Of a stretch of DNA of 26,256 bases, positions 1 to 11,079 are shown in pieces; the first letter of the stretch is position 1; each line of letters opens with the position of its first letter. The stretch comes from Saccoglossus kowalevskii (Eukaryota > Hemichordata > Enteropneusta > Harrimaniidae). The notes beneath the pieces are model-generated. The model did not search any database, was not told where the DNA came from, and saw only the letters and a list, made by a program, of their open reading frames with translations. The stretch covers positions 1-26,256 of the forward strand of contig NW_003119423.1 of the NCBI RefSeq assembly GCF_000003605.2, in the 5' to 3' direction. Both the position numbers and the translations under genes were made by a program.

Positions 1-740
1 TATGCTACGGTATGAGAAAGTATATGCTATGGTGTGAGAACATATATGCTACGGTGTGAGAATGTATATGCTATGGTATGAGAACATATATGCTACGGTA
101 TGAGAACATATATGCTACGGTATGAGAACTTATTTGCTTCGGTATGAGAACATATATGCTATGGTATGAGAACATATATGCTATGGTATGAGAACATACC
201 ATAGCATAGGTATGAGAACATATATGCTATGGTGTGAGAACATATATGCTATGGTATGGGAACATATATGCTACGGTGTGAGAATATATATGCTATGGTG
301 TGAGAACATATATGCTACGTTATGAGCACATATATGCTACGGTGTGAGAAAATATATGCTATGGTACGAGAACATATATGCTACGATATGAGAACATATA
401 TGCTACGGTATGAGAACATATATATGCTACGGTATGAGAACATATATGCTACGGTGTGAGAACAAATGTATGCTACGGTATGAGAACATATATGCTACGG
501 TATGAGAACATATATGCTACGATATGAGAACATATATGCAACGGTGTGAGAACAAATATGCTATGGTATGAGAACGTATATGCTACGGTATGAGAACGTA
601 TATGCTACGGTGTGACAACATATATGCTACGGTGTGAGAACATATATGCTATGGTATGATAACATATATGCTACAGTATGAGAACATATATGCTACAGTA
701 TGAGAACATATATATGATACGGTATGAGAACATATATATG
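1..740 (+). repeat. A-type higher-order block, copy at left edge
   Basis: This is a series of marked monomers around hairpin 1: GAGAAAGTAT, GAGAATGTAT, TTTGCTTCGG, the hairpin, GTATGGGAAC, GAGAATATAT, CTACGTTATGAGCAC, GAGAAAATAT, GTACGAG, CTACGAT, AACAAATGTAT, CAACGG, GTGACAAC, GTATGATAAC and GATACGG. The same order recurs from 6017, 14672 and 16674. Position 1 corresponds to 6017 and 14672, each exactly 176 bases before its hairpin. This copy has one extra CTACAG monomer near 690, and TTTG for TATG at the CTTCGG monomer. Confidence 0.85.
177..208. repeat. 32-bp perfect inverted repeat, hairpin 1
   Basis: The arms are TATGCTATGGTATG and CATACCATAGCATA, 14 bp and fully complementary, around the loop AGAA. 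The right arm replaces the normal junction TATGCTATGG with its reverse complement and is followed by GGTATGAG, making a 24-bp monomer. The context is A-type: a CTTCGG monomer upstream, GTATGGGAAC downstream. Confidence 0.95.
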
Positions 741-1279
741 CTACGGTATGAGAACATATATATGCTACGGTATGAGAACATATATGCTACGGTATAAGAA
801 CATATATGCTATGGTATTAGAACATATATGCTACGGTATGAGAACATATATGCTATGGTATGAGAACATATATATATGCTACGGTATGAGAACATATATG
901 CCATGGTGTGAGAACATATATGCTATGGTGTGAGAACATATATGCTACGGTGTGAGAACATATATGCTATGGTGTGAGAACATATATGTTACGGTATGAG
1001 AACGTATATGCTACGGTGTGAGAACATATATACTACGGTATGAGAACATATATGCTATGGTATGAGAACATATAAGCTATGGTATGAGAACATATATATG
1101 CTACGGTATGAGAACATATATATGCTACGGTGTGAGAACATATATGCTATGGTATGAGAATATATATGCTACAGTGTGAGAACATATATGCTATGATATG
1201 AGAACATATATGCTATGGTATGAGAACATATATGCTACGGTATGAGAATGTATATGCTATGGTATGAGAACATATATAT
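741..1279 (+). repeat. Mixed satellite segment without hairpin
   Basis: Ordinary monomers only. It contains a 26-bp monomer (CATATATATATG at 867-878) and one GTATAAG and one GTATTAG monomer. Near 960-1040 is a run GTTACGG, AACGTAT, ATACTACGG that also occurs near 5,950, 14,610, 16,610 and 17,910. From about 1150 it matches the stretch starting near 24,490 (offset 23,340). No gene or other element is seen. Confidence 0.85.
867..878. repeat. Extended AT junction (26-bp monomer)
   Basis: CATATATATATG is two AT pairs longer than the usual CATATATG. The same form is seen at 7571-7582, 18631-18642 and 22435-22446. It is the top of the AT-step length series and remains fully self-complementary. Confidence 0.85.
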
Positions 1280-2793
1280 GCTACGGTATGAGAACATATA
1301 TGCTATGGTATGAGAACATATATGCTATGGTATGAGAACATATATGCTATGGTATGAGAACATATATGCAACGGTATGAGAAGGTATATGCTATGGTGTG
1401 AGAACATATATGCTACGGTGTGAGAACGTATATGCTATGGTATGAGAACATATATGCTACGGTATGAGAACATATATGCTACGGTATGAGAACTTATATG
1501 CTTCGGTATGAGAACATATATGCTATGGTATGAGAACATATATGCTATGGTATGAGAACATACCATAGCATAGGTATGAGAACATATATGCTATGGTGTG
1601 AGAACATATATGCTATGGTATGGGAACATATATGCTACGGTGTGAGAATATATATGCTATGGTGTGAGAACACATATGCTACGTTATGAGCACATATATG
1701 CTACGGTGTGAGAAAATATACGCTATGGTACGAGAACATATATGCTACGATATGAGAACATATATGCTACGGTATGAGAACATATATATGCTACGGTATG
1801 AGAACATATATGCTACGGTGTGAGAACAAATATATGCTACGGTATGAGAACATATATGCTACGGTATGAGAACATATATGCTACGATATAAGAACATATA
1901 TGCAACGGTGTGAGAAAAAATATGCTATGGTATGAGAACGTATATGCTACGGTATGAGAACGTATATACTACGGTGTGACAACATATATGCTACAGTGTG
2001 AGAACATATATGCTATGGTATGATAACATATATGCTACAGTATGATAATATATATGCTACGGTATGAGAACATATATATGCTACGGTATGAGAACATATA
2101 TGCGACGGTGTGAGAACATATATGCTATGGTATGAGAGTATATATGCTACGGTGTGAGAACATATATGCTATGGTATGAGAACATATATATGCTACGGTA
2201 TGAGAACATATATGCTACGGTGTGAGAACATATATGCTATGTTATGAGAACATATATGCTATGGTATGAGAACATATATGCTATGGTATGAGAACATATA
2301 TGCTACGGTAGGAGAACATATATGCTAGGGTGTGAGAACATATATGCTATGGTATGAGAACATATATGCTATGGTATGAAAACATATATATGCTACGGTA
2401 TGAGAACATATATGCTATGGTGTGAGAACATATATGCTATGGTTTGAGAACATATATGCTACGGTATGAGAACGTATATGCTATGGTATGAGAACATATA
2501 TGCTACAGTATGAGAACGTATATGCTATGGTATGAGAACATATATGCTACGGTGCTAGAACATATATGCTACGGTATGAGAACATATATGCTATGGTATT
2601 AGAACATATATGCTACGGTATGAGAATATATATGCTATGGTATGAGAACATATATATACTACGGTATGAGAACATATATGCTACAGTATGAGAACATACA
2701 AGCTACGGTATGAGAACATATATATGCTACGGTATGAGAACATATATATGCTACGGTGTGAGAACATATATGCTATGGTATGAGAATATATAT
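1280..2793 (+). repeat. 1,514-bp higher-order unit, tandem copy 1
   Basis: It is followed directly by a second copy at 2794. Every marked monomer recurs exactly 1,514 bases later: CAACGG/GAGAAGG, CTTCGG, hairpin 2, GAGCAC, GTACGAG, GAGAAAAAAT, ATACTACGG, GTGACAAC, GCGACGG, GAGAGTAT, CTATGTT, GGTAGGAG, CTAGGG, GAAAAC, GGTTTGAG and GGTATTAG. By eye I find six substitutions between the copies: 1721/3235, 1890/3404, 2218/3732, 2555/4069, 2699/4213 and 2756/4270. That is about 0.4% divergence with no indels, as expected from a recent unequal exchange. Confidence 0.9.
1541..1572. repeat. 32-bp perfect inverted repeat, hairpin 2
   Basis: Identical over 32 bases to hairpin 1. A-type context, inside copy 1 of the 1,514-bp unit. 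It lies 1,364 bases after hairpin 1. Confidence 0.95.
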
Positions 2794-4307
2794 GCTACGG
2801 TATGAGAACATATATGCTATGGTATGAGAACATATATGCTATGGTATGAGAACATATATGCTATGGTATGAGAACATATATGCAACGGTATGAGAAGGTA
2901 TATGCTATGGTGTGAGAACATATATGCTACGGTGTGAGAACGTATATGCTATGGTATGAGAACATATATGCTACGGTATGAGAACATATATGCTACGGTA
3001 TGAGAACTTATATGCTTCGGTATGAGAACATATATGCTATGGTATGAGAACATATATGCTATGGTATGAGAACATACCATAGCATAGGTATGAGAACATA
3101 TATGCTATGGTGTGAGAACATATATGCTATGGTATGGGAACATATATGCTACGGTGTGAGAATATATATGCTATGGTGTGAGAACACATATGCTACGTTA
3201 TGAGCACATATATGCTACGGTGTGAGAAAATATATGCTATGGTACGAGAACATATATGCTACGATATGAGAACATATATGCTACGGTATGAGAACATATA
3301 TATGCTACGGTATGAGAACATATATGCTACGGTGTGAGAACAAATATATGCTACGGTATGAGAACATATATGCTACGGTATGAGAACATATATGCTACGA
3401 TATGAGAACATATATGCAACGGTGTGAGAAAAAATATGCTATGGTATGAGAACGTATATGCTACGGTATGAGAACGTATATACTACGGTGTGACAACATA
3501 TATGCTACAGTGTGAGAACATATATGCTATGGTATGATAACATATATGCTACAGTATGATAATATATATGCTACGGTATGAGAACATATATATGCTACGG
3601 TATGAGAACATATATGCGACGGTGTGAGAACATATATGCTATGGTATGAGAGTATATATGCTACGGTGTGAGAACATATATGCTATGGTATGAGAACATA
3701 TATATGCTACGGTATGAGAACATATATGCTATGGTGTGAGAACATATATGCTATGTTATGAGAACATATATGCTATGGTATGAGAACATATATGCTATGG
3801 TATGAGAACATATATGCTACGGTAGGAGAACATATATGCTAGGGTGTGAGAACATATATGCTATGGTATGAGAACATATATGCTATGGTATGAAAACATA
3901 TATATGCTACGGTATGAGAACATATATGCTATGGTGTGAGAACATATATGCTATGGTTTGAGAACATATATGCTACGGTATGAGAACGTATATGCTATGG
4001 TATGAGAACATATATGCTACAGTATGAGAACGTATATGCTATGGTATGAGAACATATATGCTACGGTGTTAGAACATATATGCTACGGTATGAGAACATA
4101 TATGCTATGGTATTAGAACATATATGCTACGGTATGAGAATATATATGCTATGGTATGAGAACATATATATACTACGGTATGAGAACATATATGCTACAG
4201 TATGAGAACATATAAGCTACGGTATGAGAACATATATATGCTACGGTATGAGAACATATATATGCTACGTTGTGAGAACATATATGCTATGGTATGAGAA
4301 TATATAT
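2794..4307 (+). repeat. 1,514-bp higher-order unit, tandem copy 2
   Basis: Second copy of the unit at 1280-2793, with hairpin 3 inside. Copy 1 runs straight into it at an in-register monomer boundary: the GAGAATATAT monomer at the end of copy 1 is followed by the first monomer of copy 2. At the end of copy 2 the same monomer leads into CTACAGTGTGAG, so the duplicated segment is well bounded. A partial third relative lies near 24,000-24,490. It carries the copy-2 base at both diagnostic sites I could check (those matching 3404 and 3732). Confidence 0.9.
3055..3086. repeat. 32-bp perfect inverted repeat, hairpin 3
   Basis: Identical copy, A-type context, inside copy 2 of the 1,514-bp unit, exactly 1,514 bases after hairpin 2. 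Confidence 0.95.
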
Positions 4308-4660
4308 GCTACAGTGTGAGAACATATATGCTATGGTATGAGAACATATATATGCTACGGTATGAGAACATATATGCTACGGTATGAGAACATGTATGCT
4401 ATGGTATGAGAACATATATGCTATGGTATGAGAACATATATGCTACGGTGTGAGAACATATATGCTATGGTATGAGAATATATATATGCTACGGTATGAG
4501 AACATATATGCTACGGTATGAGAACATGTATGCTATGGTATGAGAACGTATATGCTATGGTATGAGAACATATATGCTACGGTATGAGAACATATATGCT
4601 ACGGTGTGAGAACATATATGCTATGGTGTGAGAACATATATGCTATGGTATGAGAACATA
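4308..4660 (+). repeat. Mixed satellite segment with GAACATGTAT monomers
   Basis: Ordinary monomers. The marked variant GAACATGTATG occurs twice, 134 bases apart (4391 and 4525), which suggests a small local duplication of about six monomers. The same variant in similar context recurs near 18,230 and 23,745. No gene or other element is seen. Confidence 0.8.
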
Positions 4661-5600
4661 TATGCTACGGTATGAGAACATATATGCTACGGTATGAGAA
4701 CATATATGCTATGGTATGAGAACATACCATAGCATAGGTATGAGAACATATATGCTATGGTGTGAGAACATATATGCTATGGTATGGGAACATATATGCT
4801 ACGGTGTGAGAACATGTATGCTATGGTGTGAGAACATATATGCTACGGTATGAGAACATATATGCTACAGTGTGAGAACATATATGCTATGGTATGAGAA
4901 CATATATGCTACGATATGAGAACATATATGCTACAGTGTGAGAACATATAAGCTACGGTATGAGAACATATATATGCTACGGTATGAGAACATATATATG
5001 CTACGGTGTGAGAACATATATGCTATGGTATGAGAATATATATGCTACAGTGTGAGAACATATATGCTATGGTATGAGAACATATATATGCTACGGTATG
5101 AGAACATATATGCTACGGTATGAGAACGTATATGATATGGTATGAGAACATATATGCTACGGTATGAGAACATATATGCTATGGTATGAGAACATATTTG
5201 CTACGGTATGAGAACATATATATGCTATGGTATGAGAACATATATGCTACGGTATGAGAACATATATGCTATGGTGTGAGAACACATATGCTATGGTGTG
5301 AAAACATATATGCTACGGTGTGAGAACATATATGCTACGGTGTGAGAACATATATGCTATGGTGTGAGAACACATATGCTATGGTATGAGAACATATATG
5401 CTATGGTGTGACAACATATATGCTACGGTGTGAGAACATATATGCTATGGTATGAGAACATATATGCTACGGTATGAGAACATATATGCTACGTTATGAG
5501 AACATATAAGTTTCGGTATGAGAATATATATATGCTACGGTATGAGAACATATATGCTATGGTATGAGAACATATATGCTACAGTATGAGAACATATATG
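4661..5600 (+). repeat. B-type higher-order block (matches 7975-8892)
   Basis: It contains hairpin 4 and then, in order, GTATGGGAAC, GAACATGTAT, CTACAGTGTG, CTACGAT, AAGCTACGG, GATATGG, CATATTTGCT, GTGTGAGAACACAT, GTGAAAAC, GTGACAAC, CTACGTT, TTTCGG and GAGAATATATAT. The order recurs around hairpin 6 with an offset of 3,314. The offset falls to 3,292 after an extra CTACGGTGTGAG monomer near 5,320, so a single 22-bp monomer was gained or lost. A shorter third copy runs from about 13,562 to 13,975 (offset 8,901). Confidence 0.85.
4705..4736. repeat. 32-bp perfect inverted repeat, hairpin 4
   Basis: Identical copy in B-type context: plain CTACGG monomers upstream, GTATGGGAAC then GAACATGTAT downstream. 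Confidence 0.95.
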
Positions 5601-5603
5601 CTA

Positions 5604-6755
5604 CAGTATGCGAACGTATATGCTATGGTATGAGAACATATATGCTACGGTGTGAGAACATATATGCTATGGTATGAGAACATATATGCTACGATATGAG
5701 AACATATATGCTACGGTGTGAGAACATATATGTTACGGTGTTAGAACATATATGCTACGGTATGAGAACATATATGCTATGGTATTAGAACATATATGCT
5801 ACGGTATGAGAACATATATGCTATGGTATGAGAACATATATATGCTACGTTATGAGAACATATATGCTATAGTGTGAGAACATATATGCTATGGTGTGAG
5901 AATATATATGCTACGGTGTGAGAACATATATGCTATGGTGTGAGAACATATATGTTACGGTATGAGAACGTATATGCTACGGTGTGAGAACATATATACT
6001 ACGGTATGAGAACATATATGCTACGGTATGAGAAAGTATATGCTATGGTGTGAGAACATATATGCTACGGTGTGAGAATGTATATGCTATGGTATGAGAA
6101 CATATATGCTACGGTATGAGAACATATATGCTACGGTATGAGAACTTATATGCTTCGGTATGAGAACATATATGCTATGGTATGAGAACATATATGCTAT
6201 GGTATGAGAACATACCATAGCATAGGTATGGGAACATATATGCTATGGTGTGAGAACATATATGCTATGGTATGGGAACATATATGCTACGGTGTGAGAA
6301 TATATATGCTATGGTGTGAGAACATATATGCTACGTTATGAGCACATATATGCTACGGTGTGAGAAAATATATGCTATGGTACGAGAACATATATGCTAC
6401 GATATGAGAACATATATGCTACGGTATGAGAACATATATATGCTACGGTATGAGAACATATATGCTACGGTGTGAGAACAAATGTATGCTACGGTATGAG
6501 AACATATATGCTACGGTATGAGAACATATATGCTACGATATGAGAACATATATGCAACGGTGTGAGAACAAATATGCTATGGTATGAGAACGTATATGCT
6601 ACGGTATGAGAACGTATATGCTACGGTGTGACAACATATATGCTACGGTGTGAGAACATATATGCTATGGTATGATAACATATATGCTACAGTATGAGAA
6701 CATATATATGATACGGTATGAGAACATATATATGCTACGGTATGAGAACATATAT
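5604..6755 (+). repeat. Duplicated 1,152-bp block (matches 14259-15410)
   Basis: The offset of 8,655 is constant from the GTATGCGAAC monomer to the monomer before GCGACGG. The TGTTACGG monomer (5731/14386) and the hairpin (6193/14848) give the same value. Beyond 6755 this copy continues with GCGACGG, whereas the other switches to CTTCTG, so there is an in-register recombination joint at 15,410. One difference is GTATGGG right after the hairpin here, against GTATGAG in the other copy. Confidence 0.88.
6193..6224. repeat. 32-bp perfect inverted repeat, hairpin 5
   Basis: Identical copy, A-type context. Just outside the right arm it has GGTATGGGAAC where the others have GGTATGAGAAC. Confidence 0.95.
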
Positions 6756-6774
6756 GCGACGGTGTGAGAACATA

Positions 6775-8180
6775 TATGCTATGGTATGAGAGTATATATG
6801 CTACAGTGTGAGAACATATATGCTATGGTATGAGAACATATATATGCTACGGTATGAGAACATATATGCTACGGTGTGAGAACATATATGCTATGTTATG
6901 AGAACATATATGCTATGGTATGAGAACATATATGCTATGGTATGAGAACATATATGCTACGGTAGGAGAACATATATGCTAGGGTGTGAGAACATATATG
7001 CTATGGTATGAGAACATATATGCTATGGTATGAAAACATATATATGCTACGGTATGAGAACATATATGCTATGGTGTGAGAACATATATGCTATGGTTTG
7101 AGAACATATATGCTACGGTATGAGAACGTATATGCTATGGTATGAGAACATATATGCTATGGTATGAGAACATATATGCTACGGTGTGAGAACATATATG
7201 CTATGGTATGAGAACATATATGCTATGGTATGAGAACATGTATATGCTACGGTATGAGAACATATATGCTATGGTGTGAGAACATATATGCTATGATATG
7301 AGAACATATATGCTATGGTATGAGAACATATATATGCTACGGTATGAGAACATATATGCTATGGTATGAGAACATATATGCAACGGTATGAGAAGGTATA
7401 TGCTATGGTATGAGAGCATATATGCTACGGTATGAGAACGTATATGCTATGGTATGAAAACATATATGCTACGGTGTTAGAACATATATGCTACGGTATA
7501 AGAACATATATGCTATGGTATTAGAACATATATGCTACGGTATGAGAACATATATGCTATGGTATGAGAACATATATATATGCTACGGTATGAGAACATA
7601 TATGCTACGGTATGAGAACATATATGCTACGGTATGAGAACATATATGCTATGGTATGAGAACATATATGCTACGGTATGAGAATGTATATGCTATGGTA
7701 TGAGAACATATATGCTACGGTATGAGAACATATATGCTATGGTGTGAGAACACATATGCTATGGTATGAGAACATATATGCTATGGTATGAGAACATATA
7801 TGCCACGGTATGAGAACGTATATGCTATGGTATGAGAACATATATGCTACGGTATGAGAACATATATGCTATGGTGTGAGAACACATATGCTATGGTATG
7901 AGAACATATATGCTATGGTGTGAAAACATATATGCTACGGTGTGAGAACATATATGCTATGGTATGAGAACATATATGCTACGGTATGAGAACATATATG
8001 CTACGGTATGAGAACATATATGCTATGGTATGAGAACATACCATAGCATAGGTATGAGAACATATATGCTATGGTGTGATAACATATATGCTATGGTATG
8101 GGAACATATATGCTACGGTGTGAGAACATGTATGCTATGGTGTGAGAACATATATGCTACGGTATGAGAACATATATGCT
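6775..8180 (+). repeat. Duplicated ~1.4-kb block (matches 21639-23044)
   Basis: The offset of 14,864 holds at the GAGAGTAT monomer (6788/21652), the CATGTATATG monomer (7237/22101) and the hairpin (8019/22883). Internal markers include CTATGTT, GGTAGGAG, CTAGGG, GAAAAC, GGTTTGAG, CTATGATATG, GAGAAGG, GAGAGCAT, a 26-bp monomer and CCACGG. One difference is GTGATAAC after hairpin 6, against GTGAGAAC after hairpin 15. Both ends lie at monomer boundaries and are approximate. Confidence 0.88.
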
Positions 8181-8892
8181 ACAGTGTGAGAACATATATG
8201 CTATGGTGTGAGAACATATATGCTACGATATGAGAACATATATGCTACAGTGTGAGAACATATAAGCTACGGTATGAGAACATATATATGCTACGGTATG
8301 AGAACATATATATGCTACGGTGTGAGAACATATATGCTATGGTATGAGAATATATATGCTACAGTGTGAGAACATATATGCTATGGTATGAGAACATATA
8401 TATGCTACGGTATGAGAACATATATGCTACGGTATGAGAACGTATATGATATGGTATGAGAACATATATGCTACGGTATGAGAACATATATGCTATGGTA
8501 TGAGAACATATTTGCTACGGTATGAGAACATATATATGCTATGGTATGAGAACATATATGCTACGGTATGAGAACATATATGCTATGGTGTGAGAACACA
8601 TATGCTATGGTGTGAAAACATATATGCTACGGTGTGAGATCATATATGCTATGGTGTGAGAACACATATGCTATGGTATGAGAACATATATGCTATGGTG
8701 TGACAACATATATGCTACGGTGTGAGAACATATATGCTATGGTATGAGAACATATATGCTACGGTATGAGAACATATATGCTACGTTATGAGAACATATA
8801 TGTTTCGGTATGAGAATATATATATGCTACGGTATGAGAACATATATGCTATGGTATGAGAACATATATGCTACAGTATGAGAACATATATG
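7975..8892 (+). repeat. B-type higher-order block (matches 4661-5600)
   Basis: Second copy of the B-type series, with hairpin 6. It lacks one CTACGGTGTGAG monomer relative to 4661-5600 and has GTGAGATCAT where the other copy has GTGAGAACAT (near 8,640). It overlaps the end of the 6775-8180 block, so the array here is a mosaic of two copied segments. Confidence 0.83.
8019..8050. repeat. 32-bp perfect inverted repeat, hairpin 6
   Basis: Identical copy, B-type context. It is followed by a private GTGATAAC variant and the GTATGGGAAC mark. Confidence 0.95.
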
Positions 8893-9420
8893 CTACAGTA
8901 TGAGAACATATATGCTTCGGTATAAGAACATATATGCTACGGTATGAGAACATATATGCTATGGTATGAGAACATATATATGCTACGGTATGAGAACATA
9001 TATATGCTACGGTATGAGAACATATATGCTATGGTATGAGAACATATATGCTTTGGTATGAGAACACATATGCTACGGTATGAGAACATATATGCTCCGG
9101 TATGAGAACATATATGCTATGGTATGAGAGCATATATGCTACGGTATGAGAATGTATATGGTATGGTATGAGAACATTTATGCTACGGTATGAGAACATA
9201 TATGCTATGGTGTGAGAACACATATGCTATGGTATGAGAACATATATGCTATGGTATGAGAACATATATGCCACGGTATGCGAACGTATATGCTATGGTA
9301 TGAGAACATATATGCTACGGTGTGAGAACATATATGCTATGGTATGAGAACATATATGCTACGATATGAGAACATATATGCTACGGTGTGAGAACATATA
9401 TGTTACGGTGTTAGAACATA
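8760..9420 (+). repeat. Duplicated ~660-bp block (matches 15747-16407)
   Basis: The offset is 6,987, taken from TGTTTCGG (8801/15788) and TGTTACGG (9401/16388). It includes the stop-free monomers CTTTGG, CTCCGG and GTATGGTATG, which explains why the same short open frame appears on the minus strand in both places. After 9420 this copy carries two additional monomers before the GTATTAG monomer. Confidence 0.85.
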
Positions 9421-9930
9421 TATGCTACGGTATGAGAACATATATATGCTACGGTATGAGAACATATATGCTATGGTGTGAGAACATATATGCTATGGTA
9501 TTAGAACATATATGCTACGGTATGAGAACATATATGCTATGGTATGAGAACATATATATGGTACGGTATGAGAACATATATGCTATGGTGTGAGAACATA
9601 TATGCTATGGTGTGAGAATATATATGCTACGGTGTGAGAACATATATGCTATGGTGTGAGAACATATATGTTACGGTATGAGAACGTATATGCTATGGTA
9701 TGAGAACATATATGCTACGGTGTGAGAACATATATGCTATGGTATGAGAACATATATGCTACGGTATGAGAACATATATGCTATGGTGTGAGAACACATA
9801 TGCTATGGTATGAGAACATATATGCTATGGTGTGAAAACATATATGCTACGGTGTGAGAACATATATGCTATGGTATGAGAACATATATGCTACGGTATG
9901 AGAACATATATGCTACGGTATGAGAACATA
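9421..9930 (+). repeat. Mixed satellite segment
   Basis: Ordinary monomers leading up to hairpin 7. It includes a GGTACGG monomer near 9,560 and a GTTACGG/AACGTAT pair near 9,670. From about 9,700 it resembles the approach to hairpin 8 near 11,280, with several substitutions. No gene or other element is seen. Confidence 0.8.
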
Positions 9931-9962
9931 TATGCTATGGTATGAGAACATACCATAGCATA
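9931..9962. repeat. 32-bp perfect inverted repeat, hairpin 7
   Basis: Identical copy, B-type context. The downstream mark is GTATGTTAAC, found only here. Confidence 0.95.
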
Positions 9963-10089
9963 GGTATGAGAACATATATGCTATGGTGTGAGAACATATA
10001 TGCTATGGTATGTTAACATATATGCTACGGTGTGAGAACATATATGCTATGGTGTGAGAACATATATGCTACGGTATGAGAACATATAT

Positions 10090-10109
10090 GCTACGGTGTG
10101 AGAACATAT
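10090..10109 (+). repeat. 20-bp monomer variant
   Basis: This monomer ends in AACATAT instead of AACATATAT. It is the only 20-bp copy I noticed. It is the short end of the AT-step length series (20, 22, 24, 26). Confidence 0.85.
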
Positions 10110-10175
10110 GCTATGGTATGAGAACATATATGCTACGATATGAGAACATATATGCTACGGTGTGAGAACATATAT

Positions 10176-10198
10176 GCTACGGTATGCGAAATGTATAT
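10176..10198 (+). repeat. 23-bp out-of-register monomer (deletion joint)
   Basis: It reads GGTATGCGAA directly joined to ATGTATAT. The matching segment near 11,757 has GTATGCGAACGTAT followed four monomers later by GAGAATGTAT. Joining the first to the second removes 87 bases and adds one base to the register, giving exactly this 23-bp monomer. This is one of only three odd-length monomers seen in the window. Confidence 0.85.
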
Positions 10199-11079
10199 GC
10201 TATGGTATGAGAACATATATGCTTTGGTATGAGAACATATATATGCTACGGTATGAGAACGTATATGCTATGGTATGAGAACATATATGCTTTGGTATGA
10301 GAACATATATGCTACGTTATGAGAACATATATGTTTCGGTATGAGAACATATATATGCTACGGTATGAGAACATATATGCTATGGTATGAGAACATATAT
10401 GCTACGGTATGAGAACATATATGCTACGGTGTGAGAACATATATGCTACGGTATGAGAACGTATATGCTACGGTATGAGAATGTATATGCTTCTGTATGA
10501 GAACATATGTGCTATGGTATGAGAACATATATGCTACGGTATGAGAACATATATGCTATGGTGTGAGAACACATATGCTATGGTATGAGAACATATATGC
10601 TATGGTGTGAGAACATATATGCTACGGTGTGAGAACGTATATGCTATGGTATGAGAACATATATGCTACGGTATGAGAACATATAAGCTACGGTATGAGA
10701 ACATATATGCTACGGTATGAGAATGTATATGCTATGGTATGAGAACATATATGCTTTGGTATGAGAAGATATATATGCTACGGTATGAGAACGTATATGA
10801 TATGGTATGAGAACATATATGCTACGGTATGAGAACATATATGCTATAGTATGAGAACATATTTGCTACGGTATGAGAACATATATATGCTATGGTATGA
10901 GAACATATATGCTACGGTATGAGAACATATATGCTATGGTGTGAGAACACATATGCTATGGTATGAAAACATATATGCTATGGTGTGAAAACATATATGC
11001 TACGGTGTGAGAACATATATGCTATGGTATGAGAACATATATGCTACGGTATGAGAACATATATGCTACGGTATGAGAA

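Larger units (their letters stand above)
9931..10800 (+). repeat. Higher-order segment (matches ~11502-12460)
   Basis: It holds hairpin 7, then CTTTGG, TTTCGG, CTTCTG, AAGCTACGG and GAGAAGATAT monomers in the same order as the segment starting at hairpin 8. The offset is 1,571 at the hairpin and 1,660 from CTTTGG onward. The 89-base change is fully explained by a 20-bp monomer at 10090-10109 (2 bases) and an 87-base deletion whose joint is the 23-bp monomer at 10176-10198. Confidence 0.87.

Noticed and set aside
195-208. Right hairpin arm as a transposon terminal inverted repeat or intrinsic terminator
   Set aside because: The two arms are only four bases apart, with no element between them and no T-tract after the stem. 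All copies lie in identical satellite context.
724-933. Open frame of 69 codons on the + strand (also 9366-9593 and 25898-26125)
   Set aside because: With a 22-bp period the reading frame cycles through three phases every 66 bases. In one phase GTATGAG gives a TGA stop. The frame stays open only where the monomer in that phase happens to carry GTATTAG, GTGTTAG or a similar change. The product is a meaningless repeat of M-R-T-Y and Y-E-N-I-Y, with no promoter or unique sequence.
8801-8830. CENP-B box candidates around TTTCGG or CTTCGG monomers
   Set aside because: The required pattern (TTCG, four bases, A, two bases, CGGG) is not met. TTCGGTATG has G where A is needed and no CGGG follows.
9029-9223. 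Near-identical minus-strand open frames at 9029-9223, 16016-16210, 21335-21529 and 13990-14208, and one at 15298-15498
   Set aside because: On the minus strand CCGTAG or CCATAG gives a TAG stop in one phase. The frames at 9029, 13990, 16016 and 21335 are open only because CTCCGG and GTATGG monomers fall in that phase; other stop-free variants must do the same for 15298. Their similarity reflects the copied satellite blocks, not protein conservation.
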